This document shows positions 18,429-27,333 of a DNA stretch of 64,000 nucleotides, one piece after another; the stretch's first letter is position 1; each line of letters begins with the position of its first letter. Below the pieces are notes generated by a model, which was given only the letters and a program-made list of their open reading frames with translations, was not told the DNA's origin and made no database searches. The DNA is taken from contig NZ_MSCV01000028.1 of the NCBI RefSeq assembly GCF_002005105.1, positions 21,997-85,996 on the forward strand, read 5' to 3'. The position numbers were made by a program, and so were the translations under genes. The DNA comes from Methylocaldum sp. 14B (GTDB lineage Bacteria; Pseudomonadota; Gammaproteobacteria; Methylococcales; Methylococcaceae).

Positions 18429-18715
18429 GCGCGAAGGTCGGCCGGGACAGGCAAGTCTTCCGGATGAGCCGATTTGTCGGTGTGGCAGAATCTTGCTCGC
18501 TAGTTGCGACAAGGAAAAGGACGCGGCTCGCCGACTAGGAGCCTACCCCAGTAGGTCACAAAACCCTTCGACACGCTCAGGACGAAAGGCCTACTGAGAT
18601 AGGCTCCAGCATTGCACTGCCTAGGCGCGGCCGGCCAAGAGCAGGCGGTGAACGGCTAGCCTCACGAGATCACCGGGATGCCGATGTATCGGTTCTTCCG
18701 ATTGAAGAGAGAATC
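18429..18715. other. Intergenic between repeat element and iscA
   Basis: No gene is evident. It contains CCCTTCGACACGCTCAGGAC (about 18567-18586), a member of the widespread CCTTCGACNNGCTCAGGAC intergenic repeat that is also found near 25310, 28670 and 29080. It may hold the promoter of the Rhs gene and the end of the isc transcript. Confidence 0.45.
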
Positions 18716-19039
18716 TTAGACGGCGAAACTTTCCCCGCAGCCGCAGGTCGCCTTGACGTTGGGATTGTCGAATCGAAACGCTTCGTTGATTCCTTCCCGG
18801 CGATAATCCACCTGAACGCCCGAGAGATAAGCCAGATCGCTGTCTCTCACGACGACTTTCACGCCGTGCTGTTCGAATACGGCATCGCCCTGCTCCACCG
18901 CATCGGCGTAATCGACTACATAGGCGAAACCGGTGCAGCCGGACTTTTTCACGCTCAGACGAAGCCCTACCCCTTTGCCGCGTTTTTGCAATTGCTTGGC
19001 GATTTGCTCCGCCGCTTTTTCAGTTAAGGTAATGGACAT
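18716..19039 (-). CDS. iscA: Iron-sulfur cluster assembly protein IscA
   Basis: A 107-residue A-type carrier with the three conserved cysteines C35 (KKSGCTG), C99 and C101 (CGCGES). It accepts and delivers iron or Fe-S clusters during cofactor assembly. It lies 61 nt downstream of iscS. The last 100 bp are duplicated at 10849-10949 near ndk. Because of that, it may have gained its present 3' end when the Rhs island arrived. Confidence 0.95.
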   Translation of the reverse strand: MSITLTEKAAEQIAKQLQKRGKGVGLRLSVKKSGCTGFAYVVDYADAVEQGDAVFEQHGVKVVVRDSDLAYLSGVQVDYRREGINEAFRFDNPNVKATCGCGESFAV

Positions 19040-19100
19040 AATACGTAATCTCTGTCGGATCGCTGATTCAAAAAGCTTATAAACGCTCGGGGCATAATCT

Positions 19101-20261
19101 TTAAATGACCGGCATCACCGGTATCGCTCCCCGGCTCTCAGACGTGGGTATGCCCACGAGGTTTTTCAAGACCTCCAGAAAACGGTCGACTTCCGCCTCG
19201 GTGTTGCTCTTGCCGAAGCTTGCGCGTATCGCGCTCTTGGCAACTTCCGGCTCAACGCCCATGGCGATGAGCACGGGGCTCGGCTCCCCCGCGCCGCTGG
19301 CGCAAGCTGAACCGCTGGACACCGCGATGCCCTGCCGATCGAGGTTCATGACCAGGGCTTCGCCGTCGTAACCGTCGATGCCGAACTGCAAAGTATTGGG
19401 CAGCCGCTCCGCATGTTTGGCGAACAAGATCGCTCCGGGAATCGTCTCCAAACCGACCTCCAGCCGTTTGCGCAGACCGAGCAGCTGAGCGCGTCGTCCC
19501 TCCAATTCGGACAAAGCCAACTCCGCCGCTTTACCGAAACCGACGATGGCCGCCACGTTTTCGGTGCCGCCGCGTAGGCCTTGCTCCTGTCCGCCGCCAT
19601 GCAGCAGGGGTTCTAGCATGACGGTTTTGTCGAGAATCAGCGCGCCCACGCCTTTGGGACCGTAAATCTTGTGCCCGGAAAGGGACATCAGATGAGCGCC
19701 TGAGGCTTTGAAATCGAGCGGAATCTTGCCCGCCGCCTGCACTGCGTCACAATGAAAAACGATGCCGCGCTCGCGGAACCAATTGGCGATGGACGCGATA
19801 TTCTGAATCACGCCGGTTTCGTTGTTGGCCATCATGAGGGTGGCGAATCGAAGCTCGCCGGCCGGCAAAGATTCGATAAACGACGCATCGGCCATACCAT
19901 TCCCGTCCACCGGAATGGTTGCGACCCGCCAGCCTCTGGCCTTCAGGAACTCCAAAGGCTCCGAAACCGAGGGATGCTCGGTAGCGCCCGCAGCGATCAC
20001 GCCCGACTCGCGAGAAAAGGCCAAGCCTTTTAGCGCCAAATTATTCGCTTCGGTCCCGCCGCTGGTAAACACGACCTCGGACGGATGCGCGCCCACCAGG
20101 GCAGCGACCTGCTCCCTGGCCGTATCGACCGCGCCGCGGCAGACCCGCCCCATCCGGTAAAGACTCGACGGATTGCCGTAAAAGGCGCCCAGATAGGGCA
20201 CCATCGCGTCCAAGACCCGCTCATCCAGCGGGGTGGTCGCATTGTGATCGAAGTAGATCAT
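19101..20261 (-). CDS. iscS: Cysteine desulfurase (IscS/NifS family)
   Basis: A 386-residue PLP enzyme beginning MIYFDHNATTPLD, with the PLP lysine K198 in SGHKIYGPKG and the catalytic persulfide cysteine C320 in SSGSACASGAGEPS. It takes sulfur from cysteine and supplies it to Fe-S assembly. It follows iscR after 12 nt and precedes iscA. The scaffold gene iscU, normally between iscS and iscA, is absent here, so the scaffold must be encoded elsewhere. Confidence 0.93.
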   Translation of the reverse strand: MIYFDHNATTPLDERVLDAMVPYLGAFYGNPSSLYRMGRVCRGAVDTAREQVAALVGAHPSEVVFTSGGTEANNLALKGLAFSRESGVIAAGATEHPSVSEPLEFLKARGWRVATIPVDGNGMADASFIESLPAGELRFATLMMANNETGVIQNIASIANWFRERGIVFHCDAVQAAGKIPLDFKASGAHLMSLSGHKIYGPKGVGALILDKTVMLEPLLHGGGQEQGLRGGTENVAAIVGFGKAAELALSELEGRRAQLLGLRKRLEVGLETIPGAILFAKHAERLPNTLQFGIDGYDGEALVMNLDRQGIAVSSGSACASGAGEPSPVLIAMGVEPEVAKSAIRASFGKSNTEAEVDRFLEVLKNLVGIPTSESRGAIPVMPVI

Positions 20262-20273
20262 TTCGTCAGAACG

Positions 20274-20762
20274 CTAAATATGCGTTTCCCGACGCAACAG
20301 CATATCGATGCCCTGAACGCCGGACGCCTGCTTGTCCTGACGCTCGGCGACCAGGCGCACGTTCTTGCGCTGCAAGACGTCTTGCAAGCTGATGGAGGCC
20401 AAATAGTCGCGAATCTGCTCGCTCAATCCCAGCCAAAGATCATGGGTGAGACAGGGCTGATTGTTCTGGCAGTTGGCTTTGCCGCCGCAGCGCGTCGAGT
20501 CGATGGTTTCGTCGACCGCGATAATGATTTCGGAGATATTGATCTGGCTGGCGTCGCGGCTCAATTGATAGCCGCCGCCCGGCCCTCGCACTCCTTCGAC
20601 CATTCCGGCCCGACGCAAACGCGCGAACAACTGCTCCAGGTAGGACAACGAGATGTGCTGTCGTTTGGCGATATCGGTCAATGTCACCGGCCTTTTTTCG
20701 CTATGATAGGCCAGATCCAGCATGGCGGTGACGGCGTAGCGGCCTTTCGTCGTTAAGCGCAC
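20274..20762 (-). CDS. iscR: Fe-S cluster-responsive transcriptional regulator IscR
   Basis: A 162-residue Rrf2-family regulator starting MRLTTKGRYAVTAMLDLA, with the winged-helix DNA-binding domain and the [2Fe-2S] ligands C92, C98, C104 and H107 in CGGKANCQNNQPCLTHDLW, the same spacing as E. coli IscR. It represses the isc operon when cluster supply is sufficient. It is the first gene of iscR-iscS-iscA and has a likely type 1 IscR site upstream at 20812-20836. Confidence 0.95.
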   Translation of the reverse strand: MRLTTKGRYAVTAMLDLAYHSEKRPVTLTDIAKRQHISLSYLEQLFARLRRAGMVEGVRGPGGGYQLSRDASQINISEIIIAVDETIDSTRCGGKANCQNNQPCLTHDLWLGLSEQIRDYLASISLQDVLQRKNVRLVAERQDKQASGVQGIDMLLRRETHI

Positions 20763-20811
20763 GGAATGACTCCCGGAAATTCACACTAAATACGTGGGAA
20801 TTCAGGTTCAC

Positions 20812-20836
20812 ATATCCTAGAAAAATAGTCAATTAT
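20812..20836 (-). promoter_or_regulatory. Type 1 IscR-binding site and -35 element upstream of iscR
   Basis: On the minus strand the 25 bp read ATAATTGACT, then an AT-rich centre, then TAGGATAT. This matches the known layout of type 1 IscR sites (ATA..TGACT....AGTC..TAT) fairly well, and TTGACT could be the -35 element. It lies 50-75 bp upstream of iscR and also upstream of the divergent oxoprolinase gene. The match was made by eye. Confidence 0.5.
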
Positions 20837-20877
20837 TAAGGCACCACAGGGTTTTTGCTGTCAAGATAACCGGCATC

Positions 20878-23800
20878 ATGCATTCGCAATCCTGGCAATT
20901 TTGGATCGATCGCGGCGGAACCTTCACCGACATCGTCGCCCGCCGGTCGGACGGCCTCCTGTTGACCCACAAGCTCCTTTCGGAAAATCCGGACCGCTAC
21001 CGCGACGCCGCCCTGCAAGGCATCCGCGACATTCTGGATCTGGCTCCCGATGCGACCCTGGAACAGGCCAACATCCAGGCCGTGCGGATGGGCACCACGG
21101 TGGGAACGAATGCGCTGCTGGAACGGAAGGGCGAACCGACGGTCCTGGCCATCACGCGGGGCTTCGCCGACGCCCTCCGCATCGGCTATCAGAACCGGCC
21201 GGATATCTTCGCCCTGAATATCCGCCGCCCCGAACCGCTTTACCAAAAGGTCGCCGAAATCACCGGGCGTCACGACTCCCGCGGCTCGGAGCTGGAGCCG
21301 CTGGATCTCGGCGAAGCGGAACAACAATTGACCGGGGCCTACCGGGAAGGTTTCCGATCGATCGCCATCGTGCTCATGCACGCCTGGCGGACGCCCGATC
21401 ACGAACTCGTACTGGAAAAGCTGGCCAAGGCAATCGGCTACACCCAGATTTCCCTCTCCCACCGCGTGAGTCCCGCCATGAAATTGATCGGGCGGGGCGA
21501 CATCACGGTGGTGGATGCTTATCTGTCGCCGGTATTACGCCGTTATGTCGATCAAGTCGCCGCCGGCTTGGGCATCGGCCCAGCCCATGAAGTGCAACAA
21601 GATCACAAGCTCAAGTTGCTGTTCATGCAGTCCAATGGCGGATTGGCGGATGCCCACCGGTTCCAGGGCAAGGACAGCATTCTGTCGGGTCCCGCCGGTG
21701 GCATCGTCGGCGCGGTGGCGGTCTCCCGTCTCGCCGGCTTCGATCGGATCGTCACCTTCGACATGGGCGGCACATCCACCGACGTGGCCCATTACGCCGG
21801 CGAATTCGAACGCAGCCAGGAAACCGAGATCGCCGGCATCCGGCTGCGGGCGCCCATCCTCAATATTCACACCGTCGCGGCGGGCGGCGGCTCGATCCTG
21901 CGTTTCGACGGACTTCGCTTCCGGGCCGGCCCCGATTCGGCCGGTGCCAATCCGGGCCCCGCCTGCTACCGGCGCGGCGGACCTCTGTGCGTGACCGACG
22001 CCAATGTGATGGTAGGAAAGATACGCCCGGAGTTCTTTCCGAAAGTGTTCGGACCGACCGGCGATCAGCCTCTGGATACGGAAATCGTGCGGCGCAAATT
22101 CCGGGAACTGGCGGAAACCGTCCGGTCCGGCTCCGGGCAAACGCTCTCGCCCGAAGAAGTGGCGGAAGGCTTCATCGACGTGGCGGTGGAAAACATGGCC
22201 GCCGCGATCAAGAAGATCTCTGTGCAGCGCGGCCACGATCTGGCCGATTACGTCCTGTGCTGCTTCGGCGCGGCCGGCGGCCAGCACGCCTGCAAGGTCG
22301 CCGAGCGGCTCGGCATCGCCAAGATTTTTCTGCATCCTCTGGCTGGCGTCTTGTCCGCCTACGGCATGGGTCTCGCCGATTACCGCGTCATCAAGGAAAG
22401 GGCGGTCGTCGCTCTGTTGAACGATGCCGCCGTCCCGGAGTTGCGGACGGTGCTCGACGCACTGGAAACCGAAGGACGCGCGGAGCTCTCCGCCCAGGAG
22501 GTCCCGCCGGAACGGATTGTCGCGGCTCGCCTGGCCATGCTCCGGTACGAGGGTACCGACACCCTGTTCGCCGTGCCGTTCGGCGATTCGGCGGAGATGC
22601 GGGCGAAGTTCGAGGACCGGCACCGCCAGCGCTTTGGCTTCGTTTATCCCGACAAGGCTTTGCTGGTGGATACCGCGACCGTGGAGCTGTCCGGCTTGAA
22701 CGAAACCATCGAAGAACCGGAATACCCGTTACAGCCCGACGCTTCTCCGGAACCGGTCGCGAAGGTCCGGATATATTCCGGCCGAAACCATCACGATGCG
22801 CCGGTTTATCGGCGCGAGGACCTGAAGCCGGGGGTCCGCTTGCAAGGACCCGCGATTCTGGTCGAACCGAACTCGACCACGATCATCGAGCCCGGCTGGC
22901 AGGGCGAGATTACCGTCCGCAACCATCTTATCCTCAGCGCTCGTGAAGCAAGCGACTGTGCGAATTCCATGTCGGAGGCAGAAGAAACGGAGCAGCCGGT
23001 CGATCCGGCGCGCCTCGAAATCTTCAACCGGCTGTTCATGTCGGTCGCCGAGGACATGGGCTATACGCTGCAAAACACCGCCCATTCGGTGAACATAAAG
23101 GAGCGCCTCGATTTCTCCTGTGCGCTGTTCGACGGAAACGGCGGACTCGTCGCCAATGCGCCGCACATTCCGGTACATCTGGGTTCCATGGACGAGAGCG
23201 TCAAGGCGCTGATCGCGGGTCACGGGGACGAACTGCGACCGGGCGACGTTTGGCTCATCAATTCCCCCTATCACGGCGGTACGCATCTGCCGGACATTAC
23301 GGTAATCACGCCCTTGTTCGACGACACGGGCGAATCGGTCCTTTTCTATCTCGCCTCGCGCGGTCATCACGCCGACGTGGGCGGCATCACGCCCGGTTCG
23401 ATGCCGCCCCGCAGTACGTCCATCGATCAGGAAGGCGTTCTGAGCTCGGGTCTGAAGATCGTCGAAAACGGACACATACGCGAATCGGCCATCCGCGACT
23501 GGCTCAATGCAAAGCCTTATCCGGCCCGCGATCCCGACCGGAATCTGGCGGATCTCCGCGCCCAGATCGCCGCCAACGTGAAAGGCATGCAGGCGCTCCG
23601 CGGCATGCTCGAACGTTATTCGCTGGCGACGGTCCGGCGCTACATGGGGCATGTGCAGGACAACGCGGAAGAAGCGGTGCGGCGGGTCATCGCACGGCTT
23701 TCCGACGGCGAATTCGCGGTGACGATGGACTCGGGCGCGGTCATCCGCGTGGCGATCCGGGTCGATTCCGAAAACCGGCGGGCCTTCATCGATTTCACCG

Positions 23801-24525
23801 GGACCTCGCCGCAGCAGCCGGACAATCTGAACGCCCCTGCCGCCGTGTGCAAGGCGGCCGTCCTGTATGTGTTCCGCACCCTGGTGGACGACGATATTCC
23901 GCTGAACGCCGGCTGTCTGCGCCCGCTCGAAATCCGGATTCCCGAAGGCTCCCTGCTCAACCCCCATTATCCCGCGGCGGTCGCGGCCGGCAACGTGGAA
24001 ACCTCGCAGCACATCGTCGATGCCTTGTACGGCGCGCTGGGCGTGCTGGCCGCTTCGCAGGGCACGATGAACAACTTCACCTTCGGCAACACGCGCTACC
24101 AATACTACGAAACCATCTGCGGCGGGGCCGGCGCCGGAGCCGGTTTCGACGGCGCGGACGCCGTGCACACCCATATGACCAATTCCCGCATCACCGATCC
24201 CGAAGTACTGGAGTGGCGGCTTCCGGTGCTGCTGGAAACCTTCGCCATCCGCCGGGGCAGCGGCGGCGAGGGCTTGCATAAGGGCGGCGACGGCGTGATC
24301 CGAAAGATCCGGTTTCTGCAACCGATGACCGCAGGAATCGTCTCCAGCCGCCGCCTGCAGCCGCCGTTCGGCCTCAACGGCGGAAACCCTGGCGCATGCG
24401 GACGAAACCTCGTGATCCGCGCCAATGGAGAGCAGGAAATTCTCGGGTCGCAGGCCGAAACCGACATGGACGCGGGCGACACGTTCGTCATCGAGACGCC
24501 CGGCGGCGGCGGATATGGAAGTTAG
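20878..24525 (+). CDS. 5-oxoprolinase / hydantoinase-type fused HyuA-HyuB protein
   Basis: A 1215-residue protein. The N-terminal half is HyuA-like ([14 protein letters not shown], then [11 protein letters not shown] near residues 294-304). The C-terminal half is HyuB-like ([35 protein letters not shown]; end TPGGGGYGS). The full-length fusion is typical of ATP-dependent 5-oxoprolinase, which opens 5-oxoproline to glutamate. Related fused enzymes hydrolyse hydantoins or carboxylate ketones, so the substrate is not certain. It is divergent from iscR and shares its promoter region. Confidence 0.88.
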   Translation: MHSQSWQFWIDRGGTFTDIVARRSDGLLLTHKLLSENPDRYRDAALQGIRDILDLAPDATLEQANIQAVRMGTTVGTNALLERKGEPTVLAITRGFADALRIGYQNRPDIFALNIRRPEPLYQKVAEITGRHDSRGSELEPLDLGEAEQQLTGAYREGFRSIAIVLMHAWRTPDHELVLEKLAKAIGYTQISLSHRVSPAMKLIGRGDITVVDAYLSPVLRRYVDQVAAGLGIGPAHEVQQDHKLKLLFMQSNGGLADAHRFQGKDSILSGPAGGIVGAVAVSRLAGFDRIVTFDMGGTSTDVAHYAGEFERSQETEIAGIRLRAPILNIHTVAAGGGSILRFDGLRFRAGPDSAGANPGPACYRRGGPLCVTDANVMVGKIRPEFFPKVFGPTGDQPLDTEIVRRKFRELAETVRSGSGQTLSPEEVAEGFIDVAVENMAAAIKKISVQRGHDLADYVLCCFGAAGGQHACKVAERLGIAKIFLHPLAGVLSAYGMGLADYRVIKERAVVALLNDAAVPELRTVLDALETEGRAELSAQEVPPERIVAARLAMLRYEGTDTLFAVPFGDSAEMRAKFEDRHRQRFGFVYPDKALLVDTATVELSGLNETIEEPEYPLQPDASPEPVAKVRIYSGRNHHDAPVYRREDLKPGVRLQGPAILVEPNSTTIIEPGWQGEITVRNHLILSAREASDCANSMSEAEETEQPVDPARLEIFNRLFMSVAEDMGYTLQNTAHSVNIKERLDFSCALFDGNGGLVANAPHIPVHLGSMDESVKALIAGHGDELRPGDVWLINSPYHGGTHLPDITVITPLFDDTGESVLFYLASRGHHADVGGITPGSMPPRSTSIDQEGVLSSGLKIVENGHIRESAIRDWLNAKPYPARDPDRNLADLRAQIAANVKGMQALRGMLERYSLATVRRYMGHVQDNAEEAVRRVIARLSDGEFAVTMDSGAVIRVAIRVDSENRRAFIDFTGTSPQQPDNLNAPAAVCKAAVLYVFRTLVDDDIPLNAGCLRPLEIRIPEGSLLNPHYPAAVAAGNVETSQHIVDALYGALGVLAASQGTMNNFTFGNTRYQYYETICGGAGAGAGFDGADAVHTHMTNSRITDPEVLEWRLPVLLETFAIRRGSGGEGLHKGGDGVIRKIRFLQPMTAGIVSSRRLQPPFGLNGGNPGACGRNLVIRANGEQEILGSQAETDMDAGDTFVIETPGGGGYGS

Positions 24526-24613
24526 ATTGTTCCGAATCCCATAGCCTCCTGGCCTCGGACAGCTGCTCGTTGACGGCCGTTTTCACGACTGTTTTGGACA
24601 TCGAGGTGATCAC

Positions 24614-25213
24614 TTGAAGAGCATTTGCGTATTCTGCGGTTCCAACCCCGGCAAGCGCCCCGAATACCGGATCGCTGCCGAAACCTTGGGCCGGCTGCTG
24701 GCCGAAAAAGGTTTGGAACTGGTGTATGGCGGCGGGACCGTGGGTCTCATGGGCATTCTGTCGAGTGCCTGCCTTGCGGCCGGAGGACGGGTGATCGGCA
24801 TCATCCCGAAAGCTTTGATCGGCCGCGAGGTGGCAGGACGAATGGTGGAACACACCAGCCTTACCCGGCTGGAAGTGGTAGATTCGATGCACACCCGCAA
24901 AGCCCGCATGGCAGAAATCGCAGATGGCTTCATCGCGCTGCCCGGAGGTTTCGGAACCTTCGAGGAGCTGTTCGAAATCCTTACCTGGGCCCAACTTGGA
25001 TTTCATCGTAAGCCGATCGGACTTCTCGATGCGGAAGGCTACTACGAACCTCTCCTAAGCTTGTGCGATCGGGCGCTCGCGGAGGGCTTCATGAAACCCG
25101 AGAGCAGAAGGCGGCTGCTGGCCCATACCGACCCGGAAATGCTCCTGGAGGCCCTGGCCGCATATCAGCCCGAACCGGTCATCCCGTGGATTCGGGACGA
25201 GAGGCAGCTGTAA
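24614..25213 (+). CDS. LOG family protein (nucleoside 5'-monophosphate phosphoribohydrolase)
   Basis: A 199-residue Rossmann-type protein with the LOG signatures VFCGSNPG, YGGGTVGLMG and PGGFGTFEE (about residues 117-125). Members cleave ribose 5-phosphate from cytokinin nucleotides or purine nucleotides; older annotation calls them lysine decarboxylases. The start is TTG at 24614, supported by GAGGTGA just upstream and by the family N-terminus KSICVFCGS. It follows the oxoprolinase gene by 88 bp. Confidence 0.88.
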   Translation: MKSICVFCGSNPGKRPEYRIAAETLGRLLAEKGLELVYGGGTVGLMGILSSACLAAGGRVIGIIPKALIGREVAGRMVEHTSLTRLEVVDSMHTRKARMAEIADGFIALPGGFGTFEELFEILTWAQLGFHRKPIGLLDAEGYYEPLLSLCDRALAEGFMKPESRRRLLAHTDPEMLLEALAAYQPEPVIPWIRDERQL

Positions 25214-25350
25214 TTCCATTCGGCATTCAAGCGGACATTAATCGTAGGATGGGTAGAGCGAAGCGAAACCCATCGATGGCGGGTTAGCCCCTAGTCTCCG
25301 CTCGGGACAGGCCCTTCGACAGGCTCAGGACAGGCTCCGCGTAACCCACC
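25214..25350. repeat. Composite repeat: TTCCATTCGGCATTC block plus GTAGGATGGGT palindrome
   Basis: TTCCATTCGGCATTCAAGCG followed by ACATTAATCGTAGGATGGGT and a partial inverted match, then CCCTTCGACAGGCTCAGGAC (about 25310-25330). Nearly the same leading block occurs at 46597-46640. The central part is of the common GGTGGGTTAGCGAAGCGTAA class. No gene. Confidence 0.6.
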
Positions 25351-25483
25351 GATTCGAGGTTGCCACACCTGAATTCAATTGAAAGCTACGCGCTGAGAAG
25401 CTCCGGAGCGTAATGGCTGCCCCGGTTCGTGGCGAGCCTCAGCCCTCAAGTGAAAGGCGCATGAAAGTGAAAGGGACAGGCAG

Positions 25484-25681
25484 TCAAGCAACGACTTGCT
25501 CATACGAAAAGCTCGGGAGATCCGCCCTCTCCTTCGCATGCTCGATCGTAATCCCGCAAATATTCCCGTGCGGGTCCAGTTCAAGCAGCGTATTTTCGTC
25601 CAAGTCCCGCGTTTCCGAAACCTCGGCGGGCTTCAACTCGATATAAAGGGTGTCCGTATCCTGAAAGTACATAATCTTCAT
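25484..25681 (-). CDS. DUF2283 domain protein
   Basis: A 65-residue protein, MKIMYFQDTDTLYIELKPAE followed by a segment ending in GNICGITIEHAKERA, a good match to the DUF2283 pattern (Y.D.DTLYI.L....v.et...d.v...D..G.ivGIEI..A). Its function is unknown; such genes often lie beside toxin-antitoxin or restriction genes. It follows the short HigA-like antitoxin by 28 nt on the same strand and may belong to that operon. Confidence 0.7.
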   Translation of the reverse strand: MKIMYFQDTDTLYIELKPAEVSETRDLDENTLLELDPHGNICGITIEHAKERADLPSFSYEQVVA

Positions 25682-25709
25682 AACCTAGACGTCCTATCGG
25701 ACAGAGACG

Positions 25710-25952
25710 CTAATGTGTCGATTCCTCCAAGGGATAGTTGACCTTCTCATACTCATGAATGAAAAGCCCAAGCGTCTCCACCAGACGGGCAAGCGGGTTG
25801 TTTTCATCGGCGCCGCCTGCGTCCAAAAGCTCGTTCAGGATCGACACCGCGCGGTCGTATTCGGCCTCCGAGTGGATCGGATAGAGCGGAACGGCATTGC
25901 AAATCGCCTGATAGTGGCGGATCACATCGGAAAGTTCAGTGGCGTGCATCAA
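25710..25952 (-). CDS. HigA-type antitoxin lacking the HTH domain
   Basis: An 80-residue protein whose core (IHSEAEYDRAVSILNELLDA, then NPLARLVETLGLFIHEYEK) matches the N-terminal region of HigA-type antitoxins. Such proteins normally continue into an Xre helix-turn-helix of about 60 residues. Here the protein ends a few residues after NYPLEESTH, and no HTH follows in any frame I checked. Its start overlaps the stop of the HigB-like toxin (ATGA). It may still neutralise the toxin but is unlikely to bind operator DNA by itself. Confidence 0.7.
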   Translation of the reverse strand: MMHATELSDVIRHYQAICNAVPLYPIHSEAEYDRAVSILNELLDAGGADENNPLARLVETLGLFIHEYEKVNYPLEESTH

Positions 25953-26230
25953 GGCCTCCAGCGGTCATAGTCGCTGTGCGTCAGTACCGCACGAATGTAA
26001 AGCGTTTGGGTATTGAAATGGATAGCGGCAATCAGCCGGTAATGGTTACCGGCAATGTCAAAGACATAATAATGCCCTACTTTATCCACGGAACCGAACA
26101 CCGCCTTCAACTCGGCAAAAGAACTGAACCTGTTCGATTCAATCCGTCTTCGCCAATCCTGCAAAGACTTCTCCGCCTGAGGGTGCAAAGCTGCAAAATC
26201 TCGTAAAGCCTTGTTGCTGACAACACGCAA
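25949..26230 (-). CDS. HigB-family mRNA interferase toxin
   Basis: A 93-residue RelE/HigB-superfamily toxin. It starts MRVVSNKALRDFAALHPQAE and ends FNTQTLYIRAVLTHSDYDRW, fitting the HigB_toxin family (N-terminal ISKKALREFWEKHP and C-terminal FIRFVGTHAEYD patterns). Toxins of this family cleave ribosome-bound mRNA. It precedes and overlaps the antitoxin gene, the usual higBA order. Confidence 0.82.
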   Translation of the reverse strand: MRVVSNKALRDFAALHPQAEKSLQDWRRRIESNRFSSFAELKAVFGSVDKVGHYYVFDIAGNHYRLIAAIHFNTQTLYIRAVLTHSDYDRWRP

Positions 26231-26566
26231 ATGTTCGACTCCCTAAACTGCCAGAATAGCATCGTCAAGCGATCGCCGGATATGGAATAGATTAACAAGC
26301 CTGAAGCATCAAAGATGCAACTTCTGGAGAACGCAAACCGCAGCCATCAACTAACATTCGACTATGGAACGTCAGCCAAAGGACGAAAGCCTGACACCTT
26401 CTCGCCACCTTCTCGCTCTGGGTGAACTTCATTCAGTTACTCACAGCGATTCCTATACGCGATAAAGCGCGGTCGGAAAAGATCATGCCGGCCATGGGGT
26501 ATTAGCACAATAACCAAAGCCTGACACCTTCTCCACTGACACCTTCTCCACCTTCTCTGACACGTG
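26231..26566. other. Intergenic with short CCTGACACCTTCTC repeats
   Basis: No gene recognised. CCTGACACCTTCTC occurs near 26390 and again near 26520, followed by shorter repeats of ACACCTTCTCCAC. AACCAAAGCCTGACACCTTC resembles a phrase near 11198 in the Rhs island, so this may be debris of a mobile element. Confidence 0.4.
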
Positions 26567-27253
26567 TTAGCTGCGTGAACCACCATAGCCACCCCAAATG
26601 GTATAGACAGGCGCCTTGTACGTTCTTGTTCCTTCAGCATCTCTCACAGTGATCTCGTTCAGCCAGTCGTCGGTCAACCGTCCAGAAAGACGCCCCGATA
26701 GCTCCAAAATCATCTTGTCTAGGATCGAGAGCGCGGCTGTTGCGTGCGTATGATCCAACTCGAATGGGTTCTTTGGAATTCGCGATTGTCGCCACGATTC
26801 CCCTTTAAGGATTTCCAGCCAGGGATATTCTTCCGGTTTTCCGCTAATTGAAATTGTCGAATTCGGCGGTGCCTTGCCCTTGAGGAAGATCTCCACCTTC
26901 GGGTGCGCAAGCCAGTTCCTAATTTGGATCAGTTCCTTGAAACTCTGAAAAGGCTCTGCACCCCGATCAAATGCGGTTTGTGCTGCATCGCCGCAGACAA
27001 ATGGCGCTATGCACCACTTGTCAAGAATGCTGGCTTTTTCAAGGGCTTCCGCTACGACGGGATCGGCTGAGAATTCCGAGAGAACACGGTTAATCAGAGC
27101 TTCACTGGCAAATACAGTGGAGATAATTGCGTGACGGACGTAAATGCTTGGATTCACGTCGCCTTCGTGCTGCGAAGCAGCCCACTCCGCGAACTTCCGC
27201 GCATCGTTGTAATGCATATAGAAGAAGTTGAGTTCAATGCCTACGTCCGACAC
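26567..27253 (-). CDS. Hypothetical protein with HEPN-like motif
   Basis: A 228-residue, largely helical protein. It contains IRNWLAH, an R-X4-H motif (R112, H117) of the kind that forms the active site in HEPN-domain RNases, followed by a proline-lysine turn. I do not recognise a named family for the full length. It lies 80 nt downstream of a RES-domain gene on the same strand, and the pair is lower in GC than its surroundings, suggesting joint acquisition. HEPN proteins often act as toxins or abortive-infection effectors; that role is inferred. Confidence 0.6.
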   Translation of the reverse strand: MSDVGIELNFFYMHYNDARKFAEWAASQHEGDVNPSIYVRHAIISTVFASEALINRVLSEFSADPVVAEALEKASILDKWCIAPFVCGDAAQTAFDRGAEPFQSFKELIQIRNWLAHPKVEIFLKGKAPPNSTISISGKPEEYPWLEILKGESWRQSRIPKNPFELDHTHATAALSILDKMILELSGRLSGRLTDDWLNEITVRDAEGTRTYKAPVYTIWGGYGGSRS

Positions 27254-27333
27254 TTTCTTCTCTCCCTTGCGGCTAACGCCCTGCTTGAGCCGCGCGTTGC
27301 TTTGAATGCGTCGGCTTCAAGCGATTATTGGGC

